In this document: positions 61,959 to 64,000 of the stretch, piece after piece
Numbering within the stretch: the stretch's first letter is position 1
Layout of the letters: the number at the start of each line of letters is the position of its first letter
Assembly (NCBI RefSeq): GCF_019801965.1
Contig: NZ_JAHVIA010000007.1
Location: forward strand, 124,001-188,000
Direction of reading: 5' to 3'
Source of the DNA: Salipiger bermudensis
Lineage (GTDB): Bacteria > Pseudomonadota > Alphaproteobacteria > Rhodobacterales > Rhodobacteraceae
Length of the DNA: 64,000 nucleotides
Program-made: the position numbers and the translations under genes
The notes under the pieces: model-generated
The model's database searches: none
What the model saw: only the letters and a program-made list of their open reading frames with translations
What the model was told of the DNA's origin: nothing

Positions 61959-62636
61959 ATGTCCAACCTCATCTACAAGCTCAACCCGATGCCCGAGAAG
62001 ATCCCGCAGGAGAAGCTCGACCGTCTCGCGAAGCTCGAGACCGCCACCATCGGCCACTTCTACCACTACGGCTTCGCCGCCCCCGCGATCCAGCCGGTGC
62101 TGCCGGGCAAGGTCGTCGTGGGCACGCTGGCGACGCTGGCGATCCCCGGCCTCGACTCGACGCTGCTGCACCACTGCCTGAGCCAGTGCGGCCCGGGCTA
62201 CTTCCTCGCCGTCGATCGCCTCGGCGACACCAAGTATGCCTGCTGGGGCGGCGGCGTGACCCGCATGGCGGCGATGATCGGCCTCGAGGGCGGCTGCGTC
62301 GACGGCCCGCACACCGACACCGCCGAGATCGCCGATCAGGATTTCGCGATGTGGTCGCGCGGTGCCTCGCCGGTCACCACCCGCCTCTACAACACCGGCG
62401 GCGGCTTCAACGTGCCGGTGTCGATCGGCGGCGCGGCGGTCCTGCCGGGCTACGCGGTGTTGGCCGATGATTGCGGCGTGCTGTTCATCGCGCCGGAAGA
62501 TCTCGACGAGGTCATCGAGCGCGGCGAGTTCCTCACCGAGCGCGGCCGCGTCAACGAGGCCAAGGTCACCGGCGGCCTCCATCTCGGCGAGATGTCCGGC
62601 GCCACCAAGATGGTCGAGGAAAAGACCAAGGGCTGA
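61959..62636 (+). CDS. RraA family protein, atypical active site
   Basis: 225 aa of the RraA / HMG-CHA aldolase family. The usual VDGAVRDxxE segment reads CVDGPHTDTAEI, so the catalytic Arg is Thr while the neighbouring Asp is kept. Known members are class II aldolases splitting 4-hydroxy-2-oxo acids to pyruvate, or RNase E regulators; the changed Arg makes either uncertain. GAAGGGAC precedes the ATG. Last gene of the TRAP unit, convergent with LysR. Confidence 0.83.
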   Translation: MSNLIYKLNPMPEKIPQEKLDRLAKLETATIGHFYHYGFAAPAIQPVLPGKVVVGTLATLAIPGLDSTLLHHCLSQCGPGYFLAVDRLGDTKYACWGGGVTRMAAMIGLEGGCVDGPHTDTAEIADQDFAMWSRGASPVTTRLYNTGGGFNVPVSIGGAAVLPGYAVLADDCGVLFIAPEDLDEVIERGEFLTERGRVNEAKVTGGLHLGEMSGATKMVEEKTKG

Positions 62637-62639
62637 GGC

Positions 62640-63557
62640 TCAGAGGTCCTCGAAGGAGCTGTAGCGCCGATGTTCTCCGCACCATGCCCTCGCCGCCTCG
62701 CGCGCAAGCTCGAGCACTTCGCCTACCTGCTTGCGGCGGGCGCGGTTGGCATGGGTGCAGGAGACATGCAGCGGCGCCAGCCCTTCGGTGGCCGCGATCT
62801 CGACAACCTTGCCGCTGGCGATCTCGCGTTCGAGCGCCGCCAGCGGCAGCGCCGAGGCCCCGTAGCCCAAGCGCACCATCTCGCAGATCGTCGAGAGCGA
62901 ATTGCCGTAATGCCGCGCCGCGCTGCGCTCGGCCATGTTGTCGACGTAGTCGGCCACCGGATTGAACAGCGGCGAGGTCTTCGGGTAGTGCACCAGCGGC
63001 AGGGCGCGCAGCGCGTCCGGGCTCATCGGCTGTTCGCATCCCTTGATGACCCCCGCGTGAGCCACCCAGCCGACCTCGTAGCGCACCGCGAAATCGGCGC
63101 CGCGGGCGCGGTCGCCGGTGGCGGTGAAGGCCGCATCCAGCGTGCCCGCCTCGACCAGCCGGCGCAGCTGCAGGTCGGAGCCCACGTAGATGTCGAACAT
63201 CAGCTCTGGCGCCTCCTCGGCCACCCTGTCACGCAGCAGCGGGCCCCAGGTGAGCGCCGCCATGCCGACAAGGCCGATGCTGACGCCCTGCTTGTGCCGG
63301 TCCTGCAACCGGCCCAGCATCGCCTCGCGCAGGTTCAGGAACTGAACCGCGAATTCCGCAACTTCCAAGCCCTGATCGGTGAGCGCGAAGCCGTTGGCCT
63401 CGCGGTCGATCAGGGTCTTACCAAGATCCTTCTCAAGCGACGTGATCCGCGCCGAGACCGCAGGCTGTGTCAGGCCGAGATACTCGGCCGTCTGCCGGTG
63501 GTTTCCGAACTGGCTCAGCCAGTAGAACGCCTCGAGCTGCTTGAGATTCATTCCCAT
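62640..63557 (-). CDS. LysR family regulator
   Basis: 305 aa. HTH at 4-62 (FYWLSQFGNHRQTAEYLGLTQPAVSARITSLEKDLG) and a periplasmic-binding-like effector domain. ATG at 63557 or 63551 are both possible. It is convergent with the RraA gene (3-nt gap) and divergent from the dehydrogenase gene with only about 32 nt between, so operator and promoters must overlap the coding ends. Confidence 0.9.
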   Translation of the reverse strand: MGMNLKQLEAFYWLSQFGNHRQTAEYLGLTQPAVSARITSLEKDLGKTLIDREANGFALTDQGLEVAEFAVQFLNLREAMLGRLQDRHKQGVSIGLVGMAALTWGPLLRDRVAEEAPELMFDIYVGSDLQLRRLVEAGTLDAAFTATGDRARGADFAVRYEVGWVAHAGVIKGCEQPMSPDALRALPLVHYPKTSPLFNPVADYVDNMAERSAARHYGNSLSTICEMVRLGYGASALPLAALEREIASGKVVEIAATEGLAPLHVSCTHANRARRKQVGEVLELAREAARAWCGEHRRYSSFEDL

Positions 63558-63589
63558 TCCTCAAAGATGACCGACCCAAAGGAGCAAAC

Positions 63590-64000
63590 ATGACCGTCGC
63601 CGTCTACCTTCCCCTCGAAGACAAGACCCAGTGGTGGGTAGAGATGTTGCAGGAGCTGATGCCCGGCTGGGACATCGCCCCGATCGACGCCATCACCGAT
63701 CCCGACGCCGTCACCTATGCCGTGGTCTGGCGGCCGCGTACAGGCGATCTGGCAAAATTCAGCAATCTCAAGGCAATCGTCTCAATCGGGGCGGGAATCG
63801 ACCACGTGCTGGGCGACGAGGAGTTGCCGCAGGGTGTGCCGATCATCCGCACCGTGGGCGATGACCTGACCCAGCGGATGCGCGAATACGTGGCGCTGCA
63901 CGTGCTGCGCCATCACCGCGACATGCCGCGCCAGCTGCAGGCCCAGGCCGAGCTCGACTGGCACGCCATCGTGGTGCCCGTCGCGCCCAACCGGACCGTC
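63590..64000 (+). CDS. 2-hydroxyacid dehydrogenase, GhrA type (partial)
   Basis: 137 codons to the window edge. YAVVWRPRTGDLAKFSNLKAIVSIGAGIDHV and MREYVALHVLRHHRDMP match the N-terminal catalytic half of glyoxylate/hydroxypyruvate reductase A proteins. AAGGAG precedes the ATG at 63590. The NAD-binding domain and catalytic His lie outside the window. It would reduce glyoxylate or a keto acid produced by the cluster. Confidence 0.85.
   Translation, partial: MTVAVYLPLEDKTQWWVEMLQELMPGWDIAPIDAITDPDAVTYAVVWRPRTGDLAKFSNLKAIVSIGAGIDHVLGDEELPQGVPIIRTVGDDLTQRMREYVALHVLRHHRDMPRQLQAQAELDWHAIVVPVAPNRTV

Overview
The window looks like chromosomal DNA of a Rhodobacterales (Roseobacter-clade) alphaproteobacterium. 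The evidence is high G+C, a circularly permuted two-piece tmRNA gene with tag ANDNRAPVALAA, an alphaproteobacterial SspB, a CckA-type hybrid kinase, a GTTC-N7-GTTC LexA box before recA, DUF1127, DUF4169 and DUF1330 small proteins, and TRAP transport. I see no prophage, transposase, integrase or CRISPR array. Gene order, codon use and G+C look uniform. This identification is by eye; no database search was run.

Left part (0-24 kb), mostly core genes: zinc metallopeptidase, sufE, a lipoprotein, rnd, purN-purM, permuted ssrA, a DUF1194 VWA-like protein, chromate transporter, sspB, fumC, DUF4169 plus ribbon-helix-helix pair, lipA, tRNA-Leu(CAA), two DUF1330 genes behind alaS, recA, a sulfotransferase-like gene, cckA, an RsmB-type methyltransferase overlapping guaB. 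Several gaps here carry two related families of structured repeats (called A and B below). B has two hairpins whose stems are kept although their sequences differ between copies.

Middle part (24-46 kb): agmatinase family, CoA transferase III, a large [2Fe-2S]/ASKHA corrinoid-activator-like protein, yqaA-dsbB, PepSY / cytochrome b561 / LuxR-type membrane regulator / 47-aa membrane peptide, gap, DUF1127 genes, coaD, a CBS protein, LysR divergent from mmsA, a carboxylate-amine ligase, an AI-2E permease, and a tightly packed haem-copper oxidase cluster (subunit II with cytochrome c, subunit I-III fusion, a small membrane protein, CtaG, three-haem cytochrome c). The oxidase lacks the usual K-channel lysine and two D-channel asparagines.

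Right part (46-64 kb), a catabolic cluster bounded by regulators: GntR/FCD divergent from hyuA-hyuB, a peptide-type ABC importer (one permease is fused to its ATPase), SDR, FAD-dependent amine oxidoreductase, creatininase-family hydrolase, a TRAP transporter, an RraA-family protein, LysR, and the start of a 2-hydroxyacid dehydrogenase. Overlapping start/stop codons suggest co-expressed blocks. The likely scheme is import of a cyclic amide or N-substituted amino acid, ring opening, oxidation, and conversion of a keto acid or glyoxylate-type product. The substrate is not determined by the sequence. The RraA-like and creatininase-like proteins both have altered active-site residues, so the pathway may not be one of the standard ones.
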